This document shows positions 17,013 through 26,170 of a stretch of DNA of 64,000 bases, piece after piece. The DNA is from JAJDAH01 sp964487605 (lineage in GTDB: Bacteria > Myxococcota_A > Polyangia > Polyangiales > Polyangiaceae). The notes below the pieces were generated by a model that saw nothing but the letters and a program-made list of their open reading frames with translations, was not told the origin of the DNA and did not search any database. The DNA lies in the NCBI GenBank assembly GCA_964487605.1, contig CAZARU010000003.1, forward strand, positions 1 to 64,000, given 5' to 3'. The position numbers and the translations under genes are program-made. Positions within the stretch are counted from its first letter, which is position 1, and the number at the start of each line of letters is the position of its first letter.

Positions 17013-18116
17013 TCACTCCTCCGACGCGGGTGGCCACGACATGGGGGACCCGACGTCCACGCCATCCGGGCTCTTCGCACCGAAGCCCGGCATGAAGAAG
17101 CAGCTCTGCGGCTGCGGCGTCTGCGACGCGTCGGCGACCGTCCAGCCACCGTAGAGAATGCACATCTCGTCTCGAGCCTTGTCCCCCCACTCGAGGGTCG
17201 TGGGCTCCGTGTTCGTGAAGTCGCAGCGGAACCTGAAGCCCTCTCCCGGCTTCACGCGCAGCGGCGGCGCGAACGGGAACGTGACGTCCGCCTCCCAGTT
17301 GTCGCTCGTGAAGAGGTGCTCGCCATCGCGGTCGCCGCCGACCCACCACGCGTCGAAGCGCGTACCCCATCGGTGCGTGTGGCGCGTCAGGGCGTAGACG
17401 TCGATCTCCTGGCGGGCGGTACACTGCATGGTGAAGCTGGCGTCGGACATCGGGGGAATCGAGATGCCTCGGTTGAGCATCGCGAACATCTGGGGAGTGC
17501 GCTCGATGGCGCCCTCGTCCACCGTGTGGAGGTTCAGCCGCGCCTTCGCCTGGACGGGGTCGGGGCTCGTGTTCAGGTAGTGGAAGTTGAACACGACCTT
17601 CTGGCCGCCCACCCACTTCTGGCCGATGCCCTCGGGGAACGCCGCGTCCGTGCGCGGGCGCTGCGAGCCGACCACGTAGCGCAGGCCCTCACCGAAGGCG
17701 CCCGTGTTCGCGTACCCCAGGCTGGGCTGCAGGCACTCTCGCACGACCCCCGGCGTCACCTCGTCGTGCAGGAGCGTGTTCGGCGCGACCGAGTAGATGT
17801 TGAGGTGATGGCTGAACTGCGTCATCTCCGTCTCGTACCGGGCGACGTAGTAGACGTCGTCGGGCGTACCCGGAAGCGTCACGGCCTCGCAGTACTCGAC
17901 GTCCTCACCGGGCTCGATCGTCGTTCCTTCGATCTCGAGCTGCAGGCCCGACGGTGGGGGCGGCAGCGTCAGGGGGCCTGCAGGCGCTCCCGCTGTGCCC
18001 CCGGCTCCCGGGCTTCCACCGCTCCCGCCCGACCCGGACGGCGAGTCGCCGTCGCTGGACGAGCAGCCCATCACGAGGAGCGAAGCGGCGAGGGTGAGAA
18101 GACGTGCACCGATCAT
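17013..18116 (-). CDS. Lipoprotein related to copper type II monooxygenases (PHM/DBH-like)
   Basis: A 367-residue protein with lipobox VMGC (Cys18) and a Gly/Ser linker. The rest resembles the two-domain copper core of peptidylglycine alpha-hydroxylating and dopamine-beta monooxygenases. All six copper ligand positions are present with matching spacing: HH in TQFSHHLNIY (103, 104), His in FNFHYLN (179), HxH in RHTHRW (246, 248) and Met in KARDEMC (318). Conserved Cys pairs surround them. Such enzymes hydroxylate C-H bonds using O2 and ascorbate-type reductants. It is envelope-anchored. The family call rests on ligand pattern; substrate unknown. Confidence 0.75.
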   Translation of the reverse strand: MIGARLLTLAASLLVMGCSSSDGDSPSGSGGSGGSPGAGGTAGAPAGPLTLPPPPSGLQLEIEGTTIEPGEDVEYCEAVTLPGTPDDVYYVARYETEMTQFSHHLNIYSVAPNTLLHDEVTPGVVRECLQPSLGYANTGAFGEGLRYVVGSQRPRTDAAFPEGIGQKWVGGQKVVFNFHYLNTSPDPVQAKARLNLHTVDEGAIERTPQMFAMLNRGISIPPMSDASFTMQCTARQEIDVYALTRHTHRWGTRFDAWWVGGDRDGEHLFTSDNWEADVTFPFAPPLRVKPGEGFRFRCDFTNTEPTTLEWGDKARDEMCILYGGWTVADASQTPQPQSCFFMPGFGAKSPDGVDVGSPMSWPPASEE

Positions 18117-18203
18117 GACTGGGACCTCCGTGCGCCCGCGCGCCCGATCCTAGCGTCTCTCGACCCTGGCTGCTCCCCTACATCTGCTAGAGTCCGCCGC
18201 CCC

Positions 18204-18698
18204 ATGCGTTCGGCCATCGTCGTCCTCTTGCCGCTCGTGGTCCCGGCGTGCGTCCTGACGACGTACGAGGGACCTTCGGAGGCGCCGCGCGCACCGTCGC
18301 CACCCATCTACCTCTCGCCGGAACCAGGTCCGGCCGAGGCGCAGAGTCGCGCCGAGGTCGGCGAACCGCAGCCCGAGAGCATCGTCGCGAGCCACGTGCT
18401 CGTCCAGTACCGCGGAGCCCAGCGAGCCGGGGTCATGGTCACCCGCAGCAAGGAGGCTGCCCGGACCCGCGCGGAGGAGGTCGTGTCCAGGGCCCGCGGC
18501 GGAGAGGGCTTCGCCCAGCTCGTCGCCGAGTATTCGGACGAACCCGGTGCGGCGGAGCGCGGCGGATCCCTGGGACGTTTCCGGAGTCACCAGATGGTCC
18601 CGGAGTTCTCGGAGGCCGCGTTCGCCCTCGACGTCGGCGAAATCTCGGACGTCGTCGAGTCCGCCTTCGGGTTCCACGTCATTCGCCGCGACGAGTGA
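18204..18698 (+). CDS. Parvulin-type peptidyl-prolyl isomerase lipoprotein
   Basis: A 164-residue protein with signal MRSAIVVLLPLVVPAC (lipobox VPAC). After a Pro-rich spacer comes one rotamase domain: ASHVLVQYRGAQ, SKEAARTRAEEVVSRARGG, FAQLVAEYSDEPGAAERGG, SLGRFRSHQMVPEFSEAAF and SAFGFHVIRRDE. This is the complete PpiC/SurA-type fold with the conserved His residues. It would catalyse prolyl cis/trans isomerisation of envelope proteins. It stands alone, between two minus-strand genes, and lacks the SurA chaperone arms. Confidence 0.92.
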   Translation: MRSAIVVLLPLVVPACVLTTYEGPSEAPRAPSPPIYLSPEPGPAEAQSRAEVGEPQPESIVASHVLVQYRGAQRAGVMVTRSKEAARTRAEEVVSRARGGEGFAQLVAEYSDEPGAAERGGSLGRFRSHQMVPEFSEAAFALDVGEISDVVESAFGFHVIRRDE

Positions 18699-18706
18699 CG
18701 CGCCGC

Positions 18707-19633
18707 TCACTCCCAGCGGAGCGTCGCAGCGATCGCGAGGTGGTCTGACGGGTACTTCCCCTCCGGGCCGTACACCGTCGTGTCGACGACCCACTCGTCC
18801 ACCGTCCACTCCACGTCCTGTCCCGCCACGAAGACGTGGTCGATGCGCCCCGCCAGGTCGTAGTCCGGCGCCGGCGCCTGGTTGGTCTCCATGCGCCAGG
18901 TCGCGGCGACGCTCTGCGTCTCGACGAACGCGTAACCCTCGCTGTCGTCCGTCAGCGTCCGGAAGGCGGGATCGGCGGGCTGCGAGTTGAAGTCCCCGGT
19001 GAGCACGACGGGGCCTCGCGCCTGCCACGCGGCAGCCCGCGCCTTGACGAGCGGGGCGCTCAGCTCCTGGCTCGGCGCGTTGTTGTCGAAGTGCGTCGTG
19101 GCGAACACCAGGGTCCGCCCCGTCGCGAGCTCGCGGAGCTCGGCCCACACGACCAGACGGGGGAACTGCGCCCCCATCGCGAACCCGTTCGAGCGTGGCT
19201 CGTCGGGTGTCGGACTGAGCCAGAAGTCACCGCGCTCGACCAGCTCGAAGCGTGCGGCGCGGTAGTACACCGCGGCGTCCGGGAACTCGCCGCGGTCGTC
19301 CGCGTAGAAGACGGATTCGAATCCAGGAAGCGTGGCTGCGAGCTGTTCCGTGTCGGTGGGAACCGTCAGCTTGGGCGACAGCTCCTGGAGGCCCACCAGG
19401 TCCGCGTCGTGTCGCGCGAAGAGGTCCTCGAAGTAGCCGAGACGGGTCTCCCACGGATCGTAGTTCTGGCCGCCTTGCGTGCTGCAGAACCAGCAGAGCA
19501 CGTTGAACGTCATCACCCGCAGATCGTCGGGCTCTCGGGGGCGCTCCTTCTCGGCGCCGGCTCCCGAGCAACCGAGCAGAGCCATCGCCATGGCGGCGCC
19601 GAGGAAACGGGGCGCCGCACTCACTTCGCGCAC
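18707..19633 (-). CDS. Exported endonuclease/exonuclease/phosphatase (EEP) family lipoprotein
   Basis: A 308-residue protein with GTG start and lipobox LLGC. The EEP fold is evident: LRVMTFNVLCWF, the metal-binding Glu in DLVGLQEL, ATTHFDNNAP, the catalytic VVLTGDFNSQPAD, RIDHVFV and the terminal SDHLAIAATL. EEP enzymes cleave phosphodiesters, including nucleic acids, phosphoinositides and sphingomyelin. The envelope location favours a lipid or extracellular nucleic-acid substrate. It follows the di-iron protein gene after 21 bases, likely in one operon. Confidence 0.88.
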   Translation of the reverse strand: MREVSAAPRFLGAAMAMALLGCSGAGAEKERPREPDDLRVMTFNVLCWFCSTQGGQNYDPWETRLGYFEDLFARHDADLVGLQELSPKLTVPTDTEQLAATLPGFESVFYADDRGEFPDAAVYYRAARFELVERGDFWLSPTPDEPRSNGFAMGAQFPRLVVWAELRELATGRTLVFATTHFDNNAPSQELSAPLVKARAAAWQARGPVVLTGDFNSQPADPAFRTLTDDSEGYAFVETQSVAATWRMETNQAPAPDYDLAGRIDHVFVAGQDVEWTVDEWVVDTTVYGPEGKYPSDHLAIAATLRWE

Positions 19634-19654
19634 CAGTTCCTCCGACCCGGCACG

Positions 19655-20791
19655 CTAGGACACCGCGTCCGCGCGCCCGGGAGGTCGCCCGATGGGAAAC
19701 CGCGCGCCGTCCTCGATCCACGCCTCGAGGTCGGTGGGCAGCTCCTTGATGTCGTCCATGATGTTGCCGGTCGAGTCGGGGCCCTGCATGTGCGCGAACA
19801 TCTCGCGAAAGTGCCCCTCGATGCGCTCGCTGAAGAGGCCGATGTTGCGTAGCGTGGGCACCACGAAGCCCGTGATGGGGCCGCGCCGGCCGCCCCGATC
19901 GTGAATCAGGGCTTCCACCTTGTCCTTCTCGCGGTCGAAGGCGCCGAGCACGTCTCCGGGGTCGACGCCGGCCTCCTGCCACCGGGCCAGCATGCCCTGG
20001 AAGAACGTGGCGCCGCGACGCGAGTCGATGAGCAGGCGAGCGGCCTCGAAGGCGAAGTCCTCGATCTCCGCAATCTGCGCGGCACCGAGGGAGGGCACGA
20101 CGGCGCCGAGGTACTTCACGCCGTATGCCGTGTGGCGAGCCTCGTCGCGCCCGACGTAGGTCAAGAGCTCGGCCAGCAGCGGTTCGCGCGTGGCGTTGCG
20201 CATCTCACGGAAGGTGTAGAGCGCCAGCCCCTCGACCACGATCTGCATGCCCACGCACTTCATCATCCAGTTGCTGGTGGAGAGCGTCCCGTCCAGCAGG
20301 TCTCGGAGGGAAGGCGCGATGGCGTACACGTGGTCGAGTTTCTCGATGTACGCGGCGAACACCTCGACGTGGCGCGCTTCATCCAGCGTCTGCGTCGCAG
20401 CGTAGAACTTGCCGTCGGTGTGCGGCACGGCGCTGACGAGCTGAGATGCCACCATGAGCGCTCCCTGCTCGCCGTGCAGGAAGTTGGAAAGCATGAACGC
20501 GGCGCCTCGCCGTGAGACTTCCCACTGCGTCTCGGTCGAGAGCGATTTCCAGAAGTCGAGCTCCTGCACGGGGATGCCGCCCATCGTGAAGCTGCTCGAG
20601 AATGCGTCGCGATCCAGCTCCTTGTCCCAGGGCAGGTCCTTCACGGCCATCCACTGCAGGTCCAGCGCCTTGGTGTAGAGCCGCCGGAGCTCGGAGATCT
20701 CGCTCCCGTAGTTCCAGTTGTAGACGACGTCGTACGCCGTCTCGACCCGATGGCCGTCTTCCGGAGCGCCCGACGAAAGCACCTTGCTCAT
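19655..20791 (-). CDS. Ferritin-like di-iron protein (R2/oxygenase-type)
   Basis: A 378-residue helical protein. Carboxylate/His di-iron motifs are visible: Glu in LHGEQGALM, ExxH in LDEARHVEVF, Glu in VVEGLALYTF and a second ExxH in RDEARHTAYG. This is the 4-helix-bundle arrangement of ribonucleotide reductase R2 and related di-iron oxygenases and desaturases. No nrdA-like gene is nearby and the neighbours are a thiolase, a regulator and a hydrolase, so an oxygenase role on a lipid or acyl substrate seems more likely than deoxyribonucleotide synthesis. That preference is inference. Confidence 0.8.
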   Translation of the reverse strand: MSKVLSSGAPEDGHRVETAYDVVYNWNYGSEISELRRLYTKALDLQWMAVKDLPWDKELDRDAFSSSFTMGGIPVQELDFWKSLSTETQWEVSRRGAAFMLSNFLHGEQGALMVASQLVSAVPHTDGKFYAATQTLDEARHVEVFAAYIEKLDHVYAIAPSLRDLLDGTLSTSNWMMKCVGMQIVVEGLALYTFREMRNATREPLLAELLTYVGRDEARHTAYGVKYLGAVVPSLGAAQIAEIEDFAFEAARLLIDSRRGATFFQGMLARWQEAGVDPGDVLGAFDREKDKVEALIHDRGGRRGPITGFVVPTLRNIGLFSERIEGHFREMFAHMQGPDSTGNIMDDIKELPTDLEAWIEDGARFPIGRPPGRADAVS

Positions 20792-20869
20792 GTTCGTGGC
20801 GAGAGGGTAGCAAGAATTCCAGGTCCGGGTCGCGGCGCGGACGCGCCGGGGCTCGGATTCGAGCGCAGG

Positions 20870-23800
20870 TCAGCCGGCCGCGGCGCTGCGTGCCATGGCC
20901 GCGACGCCCGCCATGCCGAGCGCCGTGGCCTCGCGCGCCGCGGCTGCGAGGTGCCTGGCTGCCGCGCGGGGGTCCGAACGGCGGAGCCACTTGCCGTACT
21001 GCAGCTCGGCGCGCGCGACGTAAGGACGCGAGCCGATGCGTCGGTTGATGGCGAGCGACGACTGGAAGTGCTCTTCCGCGCGGTCATCGTCGCCGAGCGT
21101 GCCCGCGAGCATGCCGAGGTACAGGGCCACCGATCCGAGATGGACCCGCAACAGGTCGTGGACGGCCATGCGCTCTGCGAAGGGCCGCAGGAGGTCGTAC
21201 ACGATGGCCGACCTATCGACGTCGGCGAGCGTCGCGCACGAGGTCGCGAGCAGGCACATGAGCAGGCTCCAGTGCTCGTCCCTCGGGATCGTGCGCAGGC
21301 CCCCGCTCGCGACGGCGTCCAGGGCGCGCCGCGCCTGGTCGAGGCGGCCGCCCTCGGTGTGCGCGAACAGGGCCGTGATGCGACCGACGCGCGCCGCCCA
21401 CGGGTACCCGTCCTCGAAGGCCTGAAGGCCCTCCTCGAAGACGTCCGTGTGGCCGCGCTCGTGGGCGAGCCAGAGGGACTGCCCCGCGAAGACCACGCGC
21501 GCGCCCGGATGCTGCGCGCGCTCGCCGTGGGCGCGCGCCTTCTCGATGAGCACCGAAGCGTCATCGAAGCGTCCGTCGCTCAGGGCGCGGCTGGCGCGGA
21601 ACCACGTGACCAGCCACTGATCGACGGGTCTCCGCAGCTCGCTCGCCATTCGGTCCAGCTCGGCGACCTCCTGATCCGCGCGGACCACGTCGCCGAGCGC
21701 GACGAGCGAACCGAAGCGAAACTCGTGGCCGAGCACGGCGTGGTTCAGGTCACCCGTCGAGCCGGTGAGCGCGATGAGCTCGGCGCCTATCTCGAGGCGG
21801 TCGTGGACGTGGTCCGGTCCCAGCAGCGCCCAGTAGCGGGCACCGAGCGCGCGCGACAGCATCGCGATCTCGCCGCTCGAGCGCGCCAGGTCCACCGCTT
21901 CGCGACTCAGCTCGTCGCGCGTGCTCATCGACTCGGAGTAGGGGGGCGTGCTGGCGAGGCGCCCGATGATTCCCGCGCGCAGCCCTCGGTGCTCGCCGGC
22001 CTCGAACGTGATCAGCGCCGTCCGAGCCTCCTCGAGCAGCGCCCCCAGCTCGGCGTCAGCCGGCGTGCCGAAGTAGTCGAACGGGCCGCCCAGCCCCAGG
22101 GCCGCGCGCGCCAGCAGGTCCGCCCGACCCATCGCGCGGGCGACGGTCGCCGCACGCCGGAAGGTGTCCCGGGCGCCGTCTCGCTCCCCCGAGCTCACCT
22201 GGGCGTTGCCGAGCGCGAGCAGCAGCCGGGCACGTCGCTCGGAGTCGTCCGGCGCCGAAATGCCGAGCGCCTCCAGGGCGCGAGAGAAGTGCTGTGCGGC
22301 CTCCTCGTACGAGAGCAGGACGAGCGCGCGCTCTGCGGCACGCTCGCAGTAGTCCACGGCCTCGCCGCCTCGCCCGCTCGGTGCAGCCTGGAAGTAGTGG
22401 TGAGCCACCTCGGCCAGGTGCGGGCCTGGGTCGGCCTGGTGCGCGGCGGCGAGCACCTCGGCGGCCCGGCGATGCAGGGTCACCTTCTGCACGATCGAGA
22501 GCTCGTCGTAGAGCGTCTCCCGGACCAGGGCGTGGACGAACGACAGCTCGAGGCCGTCGCCCGAGACGAGCACGCGCGCGGCGAGCGCCTCGTCCAGCGC
22601 GGCGAGCGTCTTCTCGGCCGGCAGCTCGACCACGCGCTCGAGAATGGGCACGGCGAACGACCGTCCCAGCACGGAGGCCACGGCGAGCACGTCGTTCGTG
22701 TCGCGCGAGAGCGCGTTCAGGCGCCGGCCGATCGCCTCGCGAACGCCCTCCGGGAGCGCGAGGGCGCCCACGGCGAGCGCGCCGCTCTGCTGTTCGGCCG
22801 CCAGCAGCCGTGCGACCTCGCCGAGGAAGAACGGGTTGCCGTCCGTCATCCGGTGTACGGCCTCGGCGACGTCCTCGCCGGCGCGTCCCTCGTGGAGCCG
22901 TGCCAGGTAGTCGCGGACGTCCTCACCCGTCAGACCCCTCAGCGTGACCCGCGTGAACGCCGCCTCGCGGGCGAGGTCTCCCAGGATCTCCGCCAGAGGA
23001 TGCCTTCGTCCGAGCTCCACGTCGCGGTACGTCCCCACCACCAGCACGCGGGCGTCGCTCAGGTCGCCGGTCAGGAAGCGCATCAGCAGGAGCGACGCCT
23101 TGTCCGCCCAGTGAAGGTCGTCCAGGACGATGACGACGGGGCGCTCGCCAGCGACGTGGCGGAGCAGCTCGGCCGTGGCGTCGAACTGGCGAAAGCGCGC
23201 CTGCTCCGGGGAGAGCTCGGGGAACGCGTCGGACGCTTCGCCGCCGAGCGCGGGGACCAACGGCGCGAGATCCCTGGCCCTGGCGCCGAGCGCGGCGCGC
23301 AGCCGGTCTGGCCCGAAGGAAGACACGATGCTGCGCAGCACCTGAACCCAGGGCCAGAAGGGGGGCGCGCCCTCGCCTTCGTGGCACCGTCCGTGGAGCG
23401 TCATCGCGCCCCGATCACGCGCGCGTCGCGACAGCTCCGCGGCCGTGCGAGTCTTGCCGATTCCCGGCTCGCCCACGAGCACCACCAGACGCGGCCGCCC
23501 GCTCAGCGCGTCGCGCAGCGCCGCATCGAGGGAAGCGAGCGCATCGGTGCGCCCCACGAACGGATCGCGGCTCTCCCCGGCGTCTTGCAGGGCGCTGGAC
23601 GTGACGTCCGCGACGAATCGGTAGCCGCGGCCGTGGAGCGTCTTGATCACGCGCTGGGAGCTCGCGTGGTCGTTGACGGCCTTGCGCGCGTCCGCCACGT
23701 AGCGCGCGATGACGGCGTCGCTGGCCGCCCCGGGCCACAGCTCGTCGAGCAGCTCCTCCTTGGTCACCACGCGCTCGCGGTTGCGAGCGAGGTGTAGCAG

Positions 23801-23923
23801 GAGGTCGAATGCTTTGGGCTCGGTGTGCACCACCTCGCCCGCGCGACGGAGCTCGAAGCGGCGCGCATCGAGCTCGTACTCCCCGAAGACGAGGACGTCG
23901 GCGGGCGGGGCGGGGACCGCCAT
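20870..23923 (-). CDS. Winged-helix transcriptional regulator with AAA ATPase and TPR domains
   Basis: A 1017-residue signalling protein. Residues about 10-105 are an OmpR-type winged helix (FELRRAGEVVHTEPKAFDLL, KEELLDELWPG, IKTLHGRGYRF). A P-loop ATPase follows, with Walker A VLVGEPGIGKTRT and Walker B VVIVLDDLHWAD. The C-terminal half is a long TPR-like solenoid. The plan resembles STAND regulators of the AfsR/MalT kind, where ligand and ATP binding release DNA binding. It begins 9 bases after the thiolase stop, so it probably belongs to the thiolase operon and may control it. Ligand unknown. Confidence 0.9.
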   Translation of the reverse strand: MAVPAPPADVLVFGEYELDARRFELRRAGEVVHTEPKAFDLLLHLARNRERVVTKEELLDELWPGAASDAVIARYVADARKAVNDHASSQRVIKTLHGRGYRFVADVTSSALQDAGESRDPFVGRTDALASLDAALRDALSGRPRLVVLVGEPGIGKTRTAAELSRRARDRGAMTLHGRCHEGEGAPPFWPWVQVLRSIVSSFGPDRLRAALGARARDLAPLVPALGGEASDAFPELSPEQARFRQFDATAELLRHVAGERPVVIVLDDLHWADKASLLLMRFLTGDLSDARVLVVGTYRDVELGRRHPLAEILGDLAREAAFTRVTLRGLTGEDVRDYLARLHEGRAGEDVAEAVHRMTDGNPFFLGEVARLLAAEQQSGALAVGALALPEGVREAIGRRLNALSRDTNDVLAVASVLGRSFAVPILERVVELPAEKTLAALDEALAARVLVSGDGLELSFVHALVRETLYDELSIVQKVTLHRRAAEVLAAAHQADPGPHLAEVAHHYFQAAPSGRGGEAVDYCERAAERALVLLSYEEAAQHFSRALEALGISAPDDSERRARLLLALGNAQVSSGERDGARDTFRRAATVARAMGRADLLARAALGLGGPFDYFGTPADAELGALLEEARTALITFEAGEHRGLRAGIIGRLASTPPYSESMSTRDELSREAVDLARSSGEIAMLSRALGARYWALLGPDHVHDRLEIGAELIALTGSTGDLNHAVLGHEFRFGSLVALGDVVRADQEVAELDRMASELRRPVDQWLVTWFRASRALSDGRFDDASVLIEKARAHGERAQHPGARVVFAGQSLWLAHERGHTDVFEEGLQAFEDGYPWAARVGRITALFAHTEGGRLDQARRALDAVASGGLRTIPRDEHWSLLMCLLATSCATLADVDRSAIVYDLLRPFAERMAVHDLLRVHLGSVALYLGMLAGTLGDDDRAEEHFQSSLAINRRIGSRPYVARAELQYGKWLRRSDPRAAARHLAAAAREATALGMAGVAAMARSAAAG

Positions 23924-23932
23924 GGGCGGGGT

Positions 23933-25132
23933 TCAGGCGCCGAGTTCGGCCTTGCGGTAGACCGTGACCACCGCCGCGCCTCCGAGGCCAAGGTTGTGCT
24001 GCAGCGCGACCTTGGCGCCGTCCACCTGGCGCTTCTCCGCCTTGCCGCGGATCTGCCAGTTGAGCTCGGCGCACTGGGCCAGGCCGGTGGCGCCGAGTGG
24101 ATGCCCCTTGGAGATCAGGCCGCCACTCGGGTTCACGACCCACTTTCCGCCGTACGTGACGGCTCCGGAGTCGATCAGCTCGCCTCCCTTGCCGGGGTCG
24201 CACAGGCCGAGGGCCTCGTACGTGAGCAGCTCGTTGGCGCTGAAGCAGTCGTGCAGCTCGACCACGTCCACGTTCTCCGGCCCGAGCCCGCTCTGCTCGT
24301 AAGCCTTCTGCGCCGCGGTCCTGGTCATGTCGAAGCCGACGATCTTGATGCAGCTCTTCTCCTCGAACGTGCTCGGCAGGTCCGTCGCCATCGCCATGCC
24401 GGCGATCTCGACGGCGTTCTTCTCGAGTCCGTGCTTCTTCACGAACGCCTCGCTGGCCAGGATCGCCGCGCCGGCACCGTCGGAGGTGGGGCAGCACTGC
24501 AGCTTCGTCAGCGGCTCGTACACCATCTTCGACGCGAGAATGTCGTCGAGCGAGTACTCGTCCTGGAACTGAGAGTACGGGTTGTTCACGGAGTGCTTGT
24601 GGTTCTTGTGGCCAATCTTGGCGAAGTGCTCGGGCTTCGTGCCGTACTTCTCCATGTGCTCGCGCCCGGCATTGCCGAACAGCTGCGGTGCCGGAGGCGC
24701 AGGCGCGAACTCTCGCAGGGACATCATCAGCAGCATGTGCTTGTCCATGGGGTTCGTGCGGTCCATGAACTTCGCTCCGAGGGATCCCTTCTCCATCTTC
24801 TCGAAGCCCACCGCCATGGCGCACTCGGCCAGGCCTCCCTCCACGAGCTGCTTGGCCAGGAACAGCGCCGTGGAGCCCGTCGAGCAGTTGTTGTTCACGT
24901 TGAAGATCGGGATCCCCGTGAGCCCGAGCTCGTAAATGGCGCGCTCGCCCGCCGTGGAGTCGCCGTAGCAGTAGCCGACCGCCGCCTGCTCGACGGCGTC
25001 GTACGGGATCCCGGCGTCGGCCAGGGCCATCGAGCCGGCCTCCTTGACCATCGCGGGGTAGTCCCAGTCCCGGCCTCCGGGCTTCTCGAACTTCGTCATC
25101 CCGACACCAACGACGTAGACCTTGCGACCCAT
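23933..25132 (-). CDS. SCP-x-type thiolase (lipid-transfer/acetyl-CoA acyltransferase family)
   Basis: A 399-residue thiolase-fold enzyme. It has the nucleophile Cys83 in FNVNNNCSTGS, the VVELHDCFSANELL motif and the GHPLGATGLAQ signature near the C-terminus, where the final Cys region of ordinary thiolases is replaced by LGLGGAAVVTV. This is the SCP-x/lipid-transfer branch, which cleaves 3-ketoacyl-CoA of branched chains or sterol side chains. No SCP2 domain is attached. It heads a minus-strand run with a regulator, a di-iron protein and an exported hydrolase. The physiological substrate is inferred, not shown. Confidence 0.9.
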   Translation of the reverse strand: MGRKVYVVGVGMTKFEKPGGRDWDYPAMVKEAGSMALADAGIPYDAVEQAAVGYCYGDSTAGERAIYELGLTGIPIFNVNNNCSTGSTALFLAKQLVEGGLAECAMAVGFEKMEKGSLGAKFMDRTNPMDKHMLLMMSLREFAPAPPAPQLFGNAGREHMEKYGTKPEHFAKIGHKNHKHSVNNPYSQFQDEYSLDDILASKMVYEPLTKLQCCPTSDGAGAAILASEAFVKKHGLEKNAVEIAGMAMATDLPSTFEEKSCIKIVGFDMTRTAAQKAYEQSGLGPENVDVVELHDCFSANELLTYEALGLCDPGKGGELIDSGAVTYGGKWVVNPSGGLISKGHPLGATGLAQCAELNWQIRGKAEKRQVDGAKVALQHNLGLGGAAVVTVYRKAELGA

Positions 25133-25256
25133 GATGCTCTCCTTGGTGGCGGCGATGGCGCCTGCTGCCCGACGTCGAGCATCGGTGCGCCTCGCGCGAC
25201 GCTGGCGGACTACGACGGCCGCGGCGATGCGGCAAGCCGGCGCCCGAGGCCGGGCC

Positions 25257-26135
25257 TCAGCGGGTCATCGCCATCACGGCGACACGTTCGAGCTCGTCCA
25301 GGCGTTGCACGGCGGCGCGGTCCCCCCCGCTCACCGGATTTCGCCGGATCCTCTCCAGGTAGGTGCGGAGGATCGCGACGTCCACGCGGTCGACCGTGGA
25401 GACGAGCCGCGTCATGTCGGTGATCACGGAGAGCGGCATGATGTCCGGTCCCAGTGAGAACAGCTCGATGGTGTGGTCGAGCCAGAGTCCACGCTTGGTG
25501 GCCTCTGCGATGCTGACCGCGAGGCGGGCGACCGCGCTCTTCGTGTCCAGCCCGATCTTCGCCCCGCGGCGCGCCTCGCCGAGGAGCGTCCACAGGTGAC
25601 CTTGCAGCAGGCGCTCCGCCTCGTCCTTGCGCCCCGACTTCAGAGCCCCGAGCACCACGTGGCCCAGGAGGGCGATGGCCTCGGGGCGTTTGGTGTGGGC
25701 CGTCGCCTCCTCCGGTACGGACGCCAGGTCCTGGACGGGCTCGTTGCCGTCCAGGGTCTTCATGGCCAGGGGCTGACCCGTCCGAACGCCCGTGCCGTCC
25801 TTGCGCGACGGCTTCGCGAGGAGCTCGAACTCGACCGTCCCCACGACGACGCGGTCCCCGCGGGCGAGCGGTGTCTCCTTCTCGATGCGCCGTCCGTTCA
25901 CGAGGACGCCGTTGCGGCTGCCCATGTCGGACACGGTGACCATCGCGCCCTGGACCCGCAGCCGGGCGTGCTGGCGCGAGACGAGGGCGTCGTCCAGCGT
26001 GATGGCGCACCCCGCTCCTCGCCCGATGATCAGGTCGCCGTTGAGGAGCGTCAGCTCGCTCTTTCCGTATCGAAGGGAGTAGTCCAAGCGCCCGGGGTTC
26101 TCGCCGACCGTGGATCGTAGCGGAACCCGAGTCAC
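25257..26135 (-). CDS. FHA domain protein with helical C-terminus
   Basis: About 292 residues from a GTG; a TTG at 26087 is an alternative just before the FHA fold. The FHA domain is complete (LLNGDLIIGRGAGCAITLDD, LVSRQHARLRV, VSDMGSRNGVLVNGRRI), with the phosphothreonine-binding Arg, Ser and Asn residues in place. After a linker, a C-terminal helical domain of about 170 residues (GHVVLGALKSGRKDEAERLL) has no known family. It should bind a phosphothreonine protein, in keeping with the many Ser/Thr kinases of myxobacteria. It follows the fatty-acid hydroxylase gene. Confidence 0.85.
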   Translation of the reverse strand: MTRVPLRSTVGENPGRLDYSLRYGKSELTLLNGDLIIGRGAGCAITLDDALVSRQHARLRVQGAMVTVSDMGSRNGVLVNGRRIEKETPLARGDRVVVGTVEFELLAKPSRKDGTGVRTGQPLAMKTLDGNEPVQDLASVPEEATAHTKRPEAIALLGHVVLGALKSGRKDEAERLLQGHLWTLLGEARRGAKIGLDTKSAVARLAVSIAEATKRGLWLDHTIELFSLGPDIMPLSVITDMTRLVSTVDRVDVAILRTYLERIRRNPVSGGDRAAVQRLDELERVAVMAMTR

Positions 26136-26170
26136 GTGGGGAGCGGGCCCGGCAGGAAAAGCGACGATGG

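Noticed and set aside
19655..20791. Ribonucleotide reductase small subunit
   Set aside because: The di-iron motifs fit the superfamily, but no large subunit gene is near and the surrounding genes point to lipid chemistry; kept as a general di-iron protein.
20750..23797. Very long open frame (over 1000 codons) on the plus strand opposite the large regulator gene
   Set aside because: It mirrors the regulator's GC-rich codons, is rich in Arg, Ala and His without domain motifs, and the minus-strand protein has full winged-helix and ATPase signatures.
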